Positions 1-5,889 of a stretch of 9,215 nt of DNA are shown here, in pieces (the first letter of the stretch is position 1; each line of letters starts with the position of its first letter). Source of the stretch: Bacteroidia bacterium (lineage in GTDB: Bacteria > Bacteroidota > Bacteroidia > Flavobacteriales > NORP286); NCBI GenBank assembly GCA_016763665.1, contig JAESTI010000038.1, positions 1 through 9,215 on the forward strand, written 5' to 3'. Below the pieces are notes generated by a model. It did not search any database, was not told the origin of the DNA, and saw only the letters and a list, made by a program, of their open reading frames with translations. Both the position numbers and the translations under genes were made by a program.

Positions 1-1417
1 CTACACTTTCATTACTAAGAATAGTGGATTCTGTAGCCTTGAGAATTTCGAATGCTCTCTCTGTAGTTGTAGATTCTGCATAAGTACGTAGCACCGGCTC
101 AGTTCCTGAAGGACGAATCATTACCCATTCATCATTTGCAAAATGAAATTTAAAACCATCCATATCTTCTACCCGCTTCACCTCATAGTCTCCAAACGAT
201 TTATAAACTCCACTTTTACAATTTTCTATAATTGTCAATTTTAATTCTTCATTTATATGAAGATCGCTACGCTCAACTTTAAACTCACCAACCAATTCAT
301 ACACTTCCTGAATTAATTCTCGCAACGACTTTCCTGTAACCGCCATAAATTCCCAAATAACCAATCCAATCCAAATTCCATCTCTTTCAGGAATATGACT
401 GCTAATTGCTATCCCGCCAGATTCTTCTCCACCCATCAACACATTTTCTTCAGGCTTACTCATGTACTCACAAATATATTTAAACCCTATCTTGGTTATA
501 ATATGCTCTAAGCCATATACCTGACACATTTTAGCAATTTTCTGAGTACATGAAAAAGTGGTGATCACTTTCCCAGACTGTGCTTTATACTTGTGTAAAT
601 AATGAATCAATAATAAAATAAGGTGGTGCGAATCAATAAAATTACCTTGATCATCATACATTCCAATTCTGTCTGCATCGCCATCGGTTGCTAAACCGCT
701 TGCAAGATTTTCTGTTCCTCTTATCAAATCAGAAAATTCTCCAAGATTTCTATGAATGGGTTCCGGTGCTTGTCCTTTAAAAGTAGGTAAATATTCACAC
801 CTTACCATTTTTGAATCCGGCAATAATTTTTTGATTACATTCTGACCAGCACCATACATCGCATCATAAGCAAAGCCAGATGAAGAAGCCCTTATCTTAT
901 CCATTTCGAAATTGTCTTCTACATGTTGGCAGTACATTTTTTCTAATTCCACGTATTCAAAAAGTCCTTGAGACTTCATTTCATCCAATGACATAGTATT
1001 TTCAACAAGTTCATTTGGAATTCTACTTTCTACATCATCAATCATTCCCATAAGTGCAGGACCACCGAAATGTGCTTTAATCTTATATCCATTATAATCA
1101 GGTGGATTATGACTTGCCGTAATTACCACTCCGGCTGATGCACTGTGGTTCACAATTCCTAGGGAAACCATAGGAGTAGAAACAAAGCCTTCAGCATAAT
1201 AAACTTTAATGCCATTCGCGCCCATAACACCGGCTGTTGCTCCAGCAAATAATTTCCCTCCAAACCTACAATCATATCCTAACACAATTGAAGGATTTTC
1301 ATAATTATCATTTAACCAATCGGCAGTTGCTTTCGCTACTCTTTTAACATTATCAACTGTAAATGATTGAGCGATTATCGCTCTCCATCCATCTGTTCCA
1401 AATTTGATAGTATCCAT
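1..1417 (-). CDS. Phosphoglucomutase/phosphomannomutase family protein (3' end cut by window edge)
   Basis: This enzyme of the alpha-D-phosphohexomutase superfamily interconverts hexose 1- and 6-phosphates in the cytoplasm, supplying sugar-1-phosphates for nucleotide-sugar and glycan synthesis. The translation starts MDTIKFGTDGWRAIIA at an ATG at 1417, with the family's FGTDGWR N-terminus. All four signature loops are visible: the phosphoserine loop TASHNPPDYNG with Ser102, the metal loop DGDADR (residues 245-250), the sugar-binding loop GEESGG (330-335) and the phosphate-binding RPSGTEP (435-441). 472 codons are readable with no stop, and family members end at about this length, so only a few residues are missing. 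Substrate preference (glucose, mannose or glucosamine) cannot be fixed from these motifs; GEESGG leans to the phosphoglucomutase/phosphomannomutase groups. It follows the 372-residue secreted protein gene in the same direction after 57 bp. A weak TAATTTTA box lies just upstream of the start, but the promoter is uncertain. Confidence 0.95.
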   Translation of the reverse strand, partial: MDTIKFGTDGWRAIIAQSFTVDNVKRVAKATADWLNDNYENPSIVLGYDCRFGGKLFAGATAGVMGANGIKVYYAEGFVSTPMVSLGIVNHSASAGVVITASHNPPDYNGYKIKAHFGGPALMGMIDDVESRIPNELVENTMSLDEMKSQGLFEYVELEKMYCQHVEDNFEMDKIRASSSGFAYDAMYGAGQNVIKKLLPDSKMVRCEYLPTFKGQAPEPIHRNLGEFSDLIRGTENLASGLATDGDADRIGMYDDQGNFIDSHHLILLLIHYLHKYKAQSGKVITTFSCTQKIAKMCQVYGLEHIITKIGFKYICEYMSKPEENVLMGGEESGGIAISSHIPERDGIWIGLVIWEFMAVTGKSLRELIQEVYELVGEFKVERSDLHINEELKLTIIENCKSGVYKSFGDYEVKRVEDMDGFKFHFANDEWVMIRPSGTEPVLRTYAESTTTERAFEILKATESTILSNESV

Positions 1418-1474
1418 TCGGTTGTAATTTAAAATTATCGAAATATTCAGATTGCTAAATTACGAAAAGTACCA

Positions 1475-2593
1475 TTAATAATAGGTCACATACTCAGTTA
1501 ACCTGTCCCAATGATAATCTTTAAGGGCTTGGAAATACTTACCCGATTCCCTTCTTTTTATTGTAGATCTATTGATCTTGTCAATATTAAAAGTGAATTT
1601 TTTTCGATTAACAAACTCCTCTATTAATTGATTGTTGATGACGATTCCCCAATCTTGCATTATTTGTAAAGACACTCCATTTAATGCTACCTTATCATTG
1701 ATCCATAAAATGAATACATCTGTGTTACTTTCAATATTGCCAAATTCATCCTTTTTCCAATATTCTTCAACTTGCACTTTTGAAACCTTGAAATTTATAT
1801 TTTTCTCAATGTGACTGACAACATTACTTCCACCCAAGTTATAAAACACTTCAAGGTTATTGAGTAAATATATTCTAATCGAATCAAGAAATGCCCGAGA
1901 ATTATCAGAACGAACATCAATACTATCTATAGTCAACTTAGCAGGCTGAATAGTATAGGTTATTAATTTTTCCTGTATTACTTCTTTTGGATCTAATTCA
2001 TTGTAAGTATGCCTTTTACCATTAAATGCGTCATTCTTAATTCTATTGGATTGAATCACATCTGCTACTTTTAGATTCCCAAACTGGACCATGTTATAAT
2101 CAAATTTTCTGTTTCTAAGAATATCAAAGAAAGAAGCATTTACAAAACCATTGGCATTAACCGGAATTAGATTATTGATTAGTGCATTTTTCAACTCCTC
2201 AAATTCAACAAAGCCATATGATATTTTCTCTCCTTTTCTATTTCTGTTGATAAAATAAAATCCTAATGGCTGAATTTTTATCGCTTTTGCTGAAGTGCTC
2301 CAAAGCTCCAATAGAAAAAGGTCCTCGCAATGAGTAAAATAAGTTTGAGAACTTTTTTCAATTTGCCCTAAGGTTTCCGGACTTAACTGGACTTCCTTAT
2401 TGGGAGAATCCCAAAGCTTGACATTGCCTCCTTTGATTTGAGCATAAACCAAGGGAGGTAAGTGTTCTACAAGGTTTGTACCGAGGGTATCATGTTGCAA
2501 ACTCTTCTTAAGATGTAACAGACACTTCACATTCTTATAAGACTGTGCATTGAATGATACAAGTAGTAATATTAATCCAATGAAGTACCTCAT
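1475..2593 (-). CDS. Hypothetical secreted or periplasmic protein, 372 aa
   Basis: I do not recognise this protein with confidence. It begins with a clear Sec signal peptide: MRYFIGLILLLVSFNAQS, with a hydrophobic core at residues 4-14 and a plausible cleavage after AQS at residue 18. There is no lipobox cysteine, so the mature protein should be periplasmic or secreted. The mature part has no transmembrane segment, two cysteines (C24 and C89) and a mix of charged helical and beta-like stretches. The segment around residues 56-130 (KLWDSP, then GFYFINRNRKGEKISYGFVE) reads like an ordered domain; the C-terminal half contains FILWINDKVALNG near residue 300. A remote relation to T9SS ring proteins of the GldN/PorN type was considered because of the 'YGFVEFEEL' pattern, but this is only a guess. 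The ATG at 2593 is chosen because it gives the signal peptide. The gene stands upstream of the hexomutase gene and is divergent from the ftsE pair. Confidence 0.8.
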   Translation of the reverse strand: MRYFIGLILLLVSFNAQSYKNVKCLLHLKKSLQHDTLGTNLVEHLPPLVYAQIKGGNVKLWDSPNKEVQLSPETLGQIEKSSQTYFTHCEDLFLLELWSTSAKAIKIQPLGFYFINRNRKGEKISYGFVEFEELKNALINNLIPVNANGFVNASFFDILRNRKFDYNMVQFGNLKVADVIQSNRIKNDAFNGKRHTYNELDPKEVIQEKLITYTIQPAKLTIDSIDVRSDNSRAFLDSIRIYLLNNLEVFYNLGGSNVVSHIEKNINFKVSKVQVEEYWKKDEFGNIESNTDVFILWINDKVALNGVSLQIMQDWGIVINNQLIEEFVNRKKFTFNIDKINRSTIKRRESGKYFQALKDYHWDRLTEYVTYY

Positions 2594-2601
2594 ATATTAT
2601 A

Positions 2602-2609
2602 CAAATTTA
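2602..2609 (-). promoter_or_regulatory. Possible -7 box (TAAATTTG) for the 372-aa secreted protein gene
   Basis: On the minus strand TAAATTTG matches the Bacteroidota -7 consensus TAnnTTTG exactly. It ends only 8 bp before the ATG at 2593, which would give an almost leaderless transcript, and no TTG is seen at the -33 spacing. In such AT-rich sequence the match could be chance. Confidence 0.22.
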
Positions 2610-2683
2610 TTGAAATCTTTAATTCTCGAAATATCCAGTTATTCACAACAAAACGTATGCTATAATATTTCTATCTTTGCAAT

Positions 2684-2718
2684 TGGATGCTGGATGTTGG
2701 ATATTAGATACTGGATTT
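2684..2718 (+). repeat. Five tandem 7-bp repeats, consensus TGGATRY
   Basis: Five head-to-tail heptamers can be read directly: TGGATGC, TGGATGT, TGGATAT, TAGATAC, TGGATTT. They sit in the divergent intergenic region, upstream of the 67-aa gene/ftsE pair. The last two units form the left arm of an inverted repeat with 2743-2754. I recall similar heptamer tracts between genes in other Bacteroidota, with no agreed function; they may be slippage-prone or the remains of a mobile repeat. No reading frame is associated. Confidence 0.8.
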
Positions 2719-2754
2719 AAGCAATTTAGAAGAAAAAACAAGAATCCAGTATCT
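2706..2754. repeat. 12-bp perfect inverted repeat (hairpin) overlapping the heptamer array
   Basis: AGATACTGGATT (2706-2717) is the exact reverse complement of AATCCAGTATCT (2743-2754), with a 25-nt A-rich loop between. The left arm is made of heptamers four and five. A transcript crossing it would form a stem, but no T-run follows the right arm on the plus strand, so it is not a standard intrinsic terminator. It may be part of the same repeat family as the heptamers. Confidence 0.7.
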
Positions 2755-2772
2755 CAAATCAGTAACGGTTAA

Positions 2773-2801
2773 TTACTTTCTAAAGTTGATAATTAAATTT
2801 G
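2773..2801 (+). promoter_or_regulatory. Putative Bacteroidota-type promoter for the 67-aa gene and ftsE
   Basis: TAAATTTG at 2794-2801 is an exact TAnnTTTG -7 box. TTA at 2773-2775 lies 18 bp upstream, where the -33 TTG is expected, with two of three bases matching. Transcription would start near 2808 and leave a leader of about 18 nt before the ATG at 2826. The fit of spacing and leader length makes this the best promoter candidate in the window, though it is untested. Confidence 0.45.
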
Positions 2802-2825
2802 TAGGCATAAAATAGTCACCAGTAT

Positions 2826-3029
2826 ATGTACATCATAAAAATTAAGGGAAAAGTTAAAATTCCTGATTATATTCAAATTCGTGACGATGCGTTTTCGTTG
2901 CTTGCCTATTTTCGAGCAGACCGGCCCGAAAAAGCGTTGACTAAGATGGGACTTCAAGAGAAAATAACCGAAATTGCAGGGCTTATTAATGAAATGCCTT
3001 ATGGAAAACTTCAAAAACTTGATGTTTAA
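2826..3029 (+). CDS. Conserved-looking small protein coupled to ftsE, 67 aa
   Basis: This is a small soluble protein with no signal peptide or membrane segment. It starts MYIIKIKGKVKIPDYIQIRD, is beta-rich at the N-terminus, then has FSLLAYFRADRPEKAL and a helical C-terminus ending GKLQKLDV. It is real rather than a chance frame: it has a good promoter candidate, and its TAA (3027-3029) shares one base with the ATG of ftsE (TAATG), a classic translational-coupling arrangement. From memory, similar short proteins precede ftsE in other Cytophagales genomes; I cannot name a domain. The context suggests a link to FtsE or cell division, but this is inference. The minus-strand frame opposite it is a shadow. 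Confidence 0.8.
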   Translation: MYIIKIKGKVKIPDYIQIRDDAFSLLAYFRADRPEKALTKMGLQEKITEIAGLINEMPYGKLQKLDV

Positions 3030-3718
3030 TGGAGACCGAATTTCTCATATTATTAGAAGACGTTAACATCTATCAGCAAAAAAGCTTAATTCTAACAAAT
3101 GTTAATCTGCAGATCAAAAAGGGAGAGTTTGTATACCTGATTGGCAAAACCGGAACAGGTAAAAGTAGTCTGTTGAAAACTTTATATGGAGACCTCCACA
3201 TTACTCAGGGAAGTGGAAGTGTTGTTGGATTTGACCTGTTGAATATTAAAAATAGGAAAATCCCCTATTTAAGACGAAAACTTGGAATCATTTTTCAAGA
3301 TTTTCAGCTTTTAACTGATAGAACCGTTCAGGATAACTTACTTTTCGTGATGAAAGCTACTGGCTGGAAAGATAAGATCAAGATAGAAAGTCGCATTATG
3401 GAAGTACTTAGCTTGGTTGGATTAAAGACAAAAGGATTCAAAATGCCCCACGAGCTTTCCGGAGGTGAACAACAGCGTGTAGTTATTGCCAGGGCACTTT
3501 TAAATGAACCGGAATTAATTTTAGCAGATGAACCTACAGGAAATCTTGATCCCGAAGCATCTGCAGGAATTATTAAACTTTTACTTGATATTAGTAAATC
3601 AGGAACTGCAATATTAATGGCAACTCATAATTATGCCTTGCTTGACAAGTTTCCATCACGAATAATCAAATGCGAAAACAGCAAGTTGGTTAATTATCCT
3701 GATCAAAAAGTAGCCTGA
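3029..3718 (+). CDS. ftsE: Cell-division ATP-binding protein FtsE (ABC transporter ATPase)
   Basis: FtsE is the cytoplasmic ATPase of the FtsEX complex, which at the division site controls peptidoglycan hydrolases through its membrane partner FtsX. The 229-residue length is typical. ABC motifs stand in order: Walker [10 protein letters not shown] (39-47), Q-loop Gln90 in FQDFQLL, signature LSGGEQQR (143-150), Walker B LILADE with catalytic Glu168, D-loop GNLD (171-174) and H-loop His200 in ATHN. The FQDFQLL-x-DRTVQDN stretch after the Q-loop is FtsE-like rather than LolD-like. No ftsX lies next to it: downstream is a convergent glycosyltransferase gene, which this gene overlaps by 29 bp. The partner must be encoded elsewhere, as is common in Bacteroidota. 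The start is fixed by the TAATG overlap with the upstream small gene. Another small MacB/LolD-type exporter ATPase is a less likely alternative. Confidence 0.88.
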   Translation: METEFLILLEDVNIYQQKSLILTNVNLQIKKGEFVYLIGKTGTGKSSLLKTLYGDLHITQGSGSVVGFDLLNIKNRKIPYLRRKLGIIFQDFQLLTDRTVQDNLLFVMKATGWKDKIKIESRIMEVLSLVGLKTKGFKMPHELSGGEQQRVVIARALLNEPELILADEPTGNLDPEASAGIIKLLLDISKSGTAILMATHNYALLDKFPSRIIKCENSKLVNYPDQKVA

Positions 3719-4820
3719 TCAATTTCTTAGCGTTTTCTTCGTTTGAATAATTTTCCGCTAAAATCCTCTTTCTTTTTTCTACTTCTATAGCATCAAACGG
3801 TTTTTCCATCAGGTTTTTAACTTGCTTTTTAAATTCACTAGCTGAATCTGCTATTATGCAAAGTTCTTCAAGACCTGTATTTAATACCATTGGAGAATTA
3901 ACCAAACAATGTCGTCCCGTATGAACGGAATTCAATAGTTTTAATTTAATTCCTGTGTTTTGAAAAGTTGGGAGCACAAATACTTGAGCATTTTCAACAA
4001 GTTCGTTCATCCTCTCCTTTTCGGGATTCTTTATTAATTCAATGTTTTTATTTTTTAACACAGCCTTTTCTAATTCGTCTGATGGCTTCATTCCAGCAAC
4101 CCGTAATGGAATATCCAAATCATTAAAAACTTCATTAACAAGGAACAAAGCTGCTTTATTATTTTCCCCAACGCTCAAATTAGCATGATATAAGGCATAT
4201 TCTCCTTTTCCCTCTTTGGATGTAATTTCATTATTGGCATGAAAACCTGCAATGTATTCCGCTTTTTCTCCAAACTTATTCTTGTAATATTCATACTCCA
4301 GAGGACTTATTGCAATAATTTTATCAGCATATTTCAATCTCTTCTCAAACAAATTCAATTTCATTGCTTCATTAAAGAAAAAAACTTTTCGAAACGTTTT
4401 AGTCTCAACTTTCGCGAGTTCTTTGTAATACTTATGCTCTACATTTTGCGCCCGCACTACTTTTGTTCGCTCCTTCAGGCCATCATTTTGCAAATAATAA
4501 CAACAATGCAGCCCCACAAACAATATTGGATGATCATCTTTTAGTAAGTTGGCTAATAATTGCTCCGATTTTCGCGATCGAATTATAAATGGATACTTAT
4601 GAAATATAAGACGCATTTGATTTTGGCGCTTATAATAATGGACCTTCTCACAGATCTCTTTCAATTCTTCAGCGGGTTTCCTGTCATATTGAAAACAATG
4701 AAGATATACTTTAACTCCTTGTTCAGAAAGACTTCTTACTTTATTGTAAACATCAATCACTCCACCGTAATTGGCAGGCAACGGAATGGCAAATGATATT
4801 ATGTGGAGGTGTTTATTCAC
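3690..4820 (-). CDS. GT4-like glycosyltransferase, last gene of the minus-strand cluster
   Basis: This probable sugar transferase has a GT-B fold resembling family GT4 and would use a nucleotide-sugar donor in the cytoplasm to build a surface glycan. It has 376 residues. The N-terminal acceptor half starts MNKHLHIISFAIPLPANYGG, with a glycine-bearing loop at 16-20 and the motif RAQNVEHKYY (123-132) seen in Bacteroidota GT4 enzymes. The C-terminal donor half has FVLPTFQNTGIKLKLLNSV (281-299), where GT4 enzymes bind the nucleotide sugar; the usual E-x7-E is not well kept. The start codon is GTG (4818-4820), overlapping the TGA of the broken lipoprotein copy as GTGA, so translation may have been coupled to it. 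Its first 16-20 bp are part of a duplicated block. Its 3' end overlaps the end of ftsE by 29 bp in convergent orientation. The donor and acceptor are unknown. Confidence 0.85.
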   Translation of the reverse strand: MNKHLHIISFAIPLPANYGGVIDVYNKVRSLSEQGVKVYLHCFQYDRKPAEELKEICEKVHYYKRQNQMRLIFHKYPFIIRSRKSEQLLANLLKDDHPILFVGLHCCYYLQNDGLKERTKVVRAQNVEHKYYKELAKVETKTFRKVFFFNEAMKLNLFEKRLKYADKIIAISPLEYEYYKNKFGEKAEYIAGFHANNEITSKEGKGEYALYHANLSVGENNKAALFLVNEVFNDLDIPLRVAGMKPSDELEKAVLKNKNIELIKNPEKERMNELVENAQVFVLPTFQNTGIKLKLLNSVHTGRHCLVNSPMVLNTGLEELCIIADSASEFKKQVKNLMEKPFDAIEVEKRKRILAENYSNEENAKKLIRLLFDQDN

Positions 4821-5146
4821 GGCTTAATTGGTATTTCTTTTTTATACAACCCTTTCCAAACCGGAATATCCTCTATGCATCTTATTGTTTCGTTATCTAT
4901 TATCTCAAATACTATACAATCACTTCCATAATAAATATTAACACATTTGTTTTTTACACTAAATGGGTATTTTACACCTGAATCATCTTCATTCATTTTA
5001 GTCATATAATTATCATCGTTGAATTCTAATGTAAATGATTAACCACTATAACAATCTTCAACGCACATAAATTTTCCTGTAAAATTATCACTATAACAGG
5101 AAACAAATAGTAATGTTATTGTATAAATGAATAATAATCGATTCAT
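4801..5146 (-). repeat. Duplicated block, copy B (paired with 5532-5884)
   Basis: This stretch matches 5532-5884 almost from end to end in the same orientation, with a few small indels. It covers the whole broken lipoprotein copy and continues about 20 bp into the glycosyltransferase gene; GGAGGTGTTTATTCA is shared at the left boundary. Similarity stops below 4801, inside the glycosyltransferase, and at the lipoprotein ATG on the other side. Confidence 0.82.
4817..5146 (-). pseudogene. Second copy of the small lipoprotein gene, broken by a nonsense codon
   Basis: Read from an ATG at 5146, this frame encodes MNRLLFIYTITLLFVSC, a lipoprotein signal with Cys17, followed by a protein that aligns along its whole length with the intact copy at 5555-5884 (about 80 of 105 aligned residues identical by eye). 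Codon 36 (5039-5041) is TAA where the intact copy has CAA (Gln37). One C-to-T change thus ends the protein after 35 residues; beyond the stop the frame is open and still matches closely to the TGA at 4817-4819. The lesion therefore looks recent, or is a sequencing error. An ATG at 5005 could restart a 62-residue piece, which would lack the lipoprotein signal. The copy starts one base after the membrane protein's stop and overlaps the next glycosyltransferase start by 4 nt (GTGA). A functional truncated peptide is possible but unlikely. Confidence 0.85.
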
Positions 5147-5147
5147 C

Positions 5148-5510
5148 TTAGTACTTTTTATTTTTCAACTTACTTACATATAGCTCTTCGGATTTTTGTC
5201 CTGTTGATTTGCGCCAATAATCAATAAAAGATTGGTAATTGTTTATCATAAAAATGAAAGTGCATATTATATTTATAAATGCTAGAAATGCAGTAGCCAT
5301 TTCAATTTTAAATACTCTTTCATTAATTTCAATCAATTTTGCCTGAATACTATCTACATAACTATTAGAATGGCCTGATGATGAGTTGTGATTTACTTTA
5401 TATTCTTGCTCTAATTCAATTCTTTTCTTGTCCCAATTCACATTAGAAATTATCAGAGTAATCATAATACCCATTGAGCAGAGCCATGTAATCCACTTAA
5501 ATATTTTCAT
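5148..5510 (-). CDS. Hypothetical small membrane protein with two helices, 120 aa
   Basis: I do not recognise this family. Two hydrophobic segments are clear: residues about 4-23 (FKWITWLCSMGIMITLIIS) and about 72-91 (ATAFLAFINIICTFIFMI). They are separated by a roughly 45-residue hydrophilic stretch, rich in Ser, Asn and Glu, that looks partly helical. The C-terminus is basic (ending KLKNKKY), suggesting both ends are cytoplasmic and the loop periplasmic, by the positive-inside rule. The ATG at 5510 overlaps the TGA of a short glycosyltransferase-start relic (ATGA), and the stop is one base before the broken lipoprotein copy, so it is embedded in the cluster. No catalytic motif is visible. 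It might assist the lipoprotein or the glycosyltransferases at the inner membrane, but only position supports this. Confidence 0.68.
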   Translation of the reverse strand: MKIFKWITWLCSMGIMITLIISNVNWDKKRIELEQEYKVNHNSSSGHSNSYVDSIQAKLIEINERVFKIEMATAFLAFINIICTFIFMINNYQSFIDYWRKSTGQKSEELYVSKLKNKKY

Positions 5511-5551
5511 TTAATTACCACCAACTTAAGAATGAGGAGGTGTTTATTCAA
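5507..5551 (-). pseudogene. Relic of a glycosyltransferase start (14 codons)
   Basis: Just after the intact lipoprotein's stop, the minus strand reads TTG AAT AAA CAC CTC C, matching the first codons (GTG AAT AAA CAC CTC C) of the glycosyltransferase at 4820. The frame stays open for 14 codons (LNKHL then LILKLVVIK) and ends with a TGA that overlaps the membrane protein's ATG as ATGA. The simplest reading is that a copy of the glycosyltransferase gene once stood here and lost almost all of its interior. It could also be only the edge of the duplicated block, with the stop overlap by chance. It is not expected to make a functional product. Confidence 0.45.
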
Positions 5552-5884
5552 GGATTAATTGGTTTTCTTTTTATACAAACCTTTCCAAACTGGAATATCA
5601 TCAATACATCTAATTGTTTCGTTATCTATTATCTCAAATACTATACTATCACTCCTTAGACCATAGTAAATACAAATATGATCCTCTTTTATACTAAATG
5701 GATACATTACACCTGAATCATCTTCATTCATTTTAGTCATATAATTATCATCGGTGAATTCTAATGTAAATGGTTGACCGTCATAACAGTCTTCAACACA
5801 AATAAATATTCCGGTAAAATTATTGCCAGAACAAGACATAAATAGTACTGCAATTATTGTATAAATGAATAATAATTGTTTCAT
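5532..5884 (-). repeat. Duplicated block, copy A (paired with 4801-5146)
   Basis: This same-orientation partner of 4801-5146 holds the intact lipoprotein gene plus the short stretch corresponding to the start of the following glycosyltransferase. Near the 3' end a 2-nt difference ends the protein as KKKTN here against KKEIPIKP in copy B. The two copies are separated by the membrane protein gene. Confidence 0.82.
5555..5884 (-). CDS. Small lipoprotein of unknown function, 109 aa (intact copy)
   Basis: The N-terminus MKQLLFIYTIIAVLFMSC is a type II signal peptide with the lipidation cysteine at Cys18, so the mature protein of about 92 residues should be anchored in a membrane facing the periplasm or the surface. 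The mature part is acidic and looks beta-rich, with short strands such as FTLEF, CIYYG and IVFEI. It has a Cys pair in ICVEDCYDG (C29, C33) and a C-terminal DIPVWKGLYKK. This resembles a small lipocalin-like barrel in outline, but I cannot assign a family. The gene starts 5 nt after the stop of the upstream glycosyltransferase and is probably co-transcribed with it. A second, nonsense-broken copy lies at 4817-5146. Conservation of DDNYMTKMNEDDSGV and of IVFEIIDNETIRCI between copies marks the parts most likely to matter. Confidence 0.78.
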   Translation of the reverse strand: MKQLLFIYTIIAVLFMSCSGNNFTGIFICVEDCYDGQPFTLEFTDDNYMTKMNEDDSGVMYPFSIKEDHICIYYGLRSDSIVFEIIDNETIRCIDDIPVWKGLYKKKTN

Positions 5885-5889
5885 CCTAT

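Noticed and set aside
1632..1814. 60-aa plus-strand open frame inside the secreted protein gene
   Set aside because: Shadow frame with no supporting context.
2672..2679. TATCTTTG, an exact TAnnTTTG -7 box upstream of the heptamer array
   Set aside because: No TTG at the -33 spacing, and it is about 150 bp from the gene; the box at 2794-2801 fits better. Kept only as an alternative start site.
2684..2718. CRISPR array
   Set aside because: The units are 7 bp, contiguous and without spacers.
2793..3014. 73-aa minus-strand open frame opposite the small gene before ftsE
   Set aside because: The plus-strand frame has the TAATG coupling to ftsE and a promoter; the minus frame has neither.
4239..4981. 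Three plus-strand open frames (4239-4544, 4560-4796, 4793-4981)
   Set aside because: They lie opposite the glycosyltransferase and the lipoprotein copy; composition is that of antisense AT-rich coding sequence (rich in F, I, Y).
4817..5005. Independent 62-aa gene starting at the ATG at 5005
   Set aside because: Its sequence is the C-terminal part of the lipoprotein copy after the nonsense codon, so it is annotated as part of the pseudogene.
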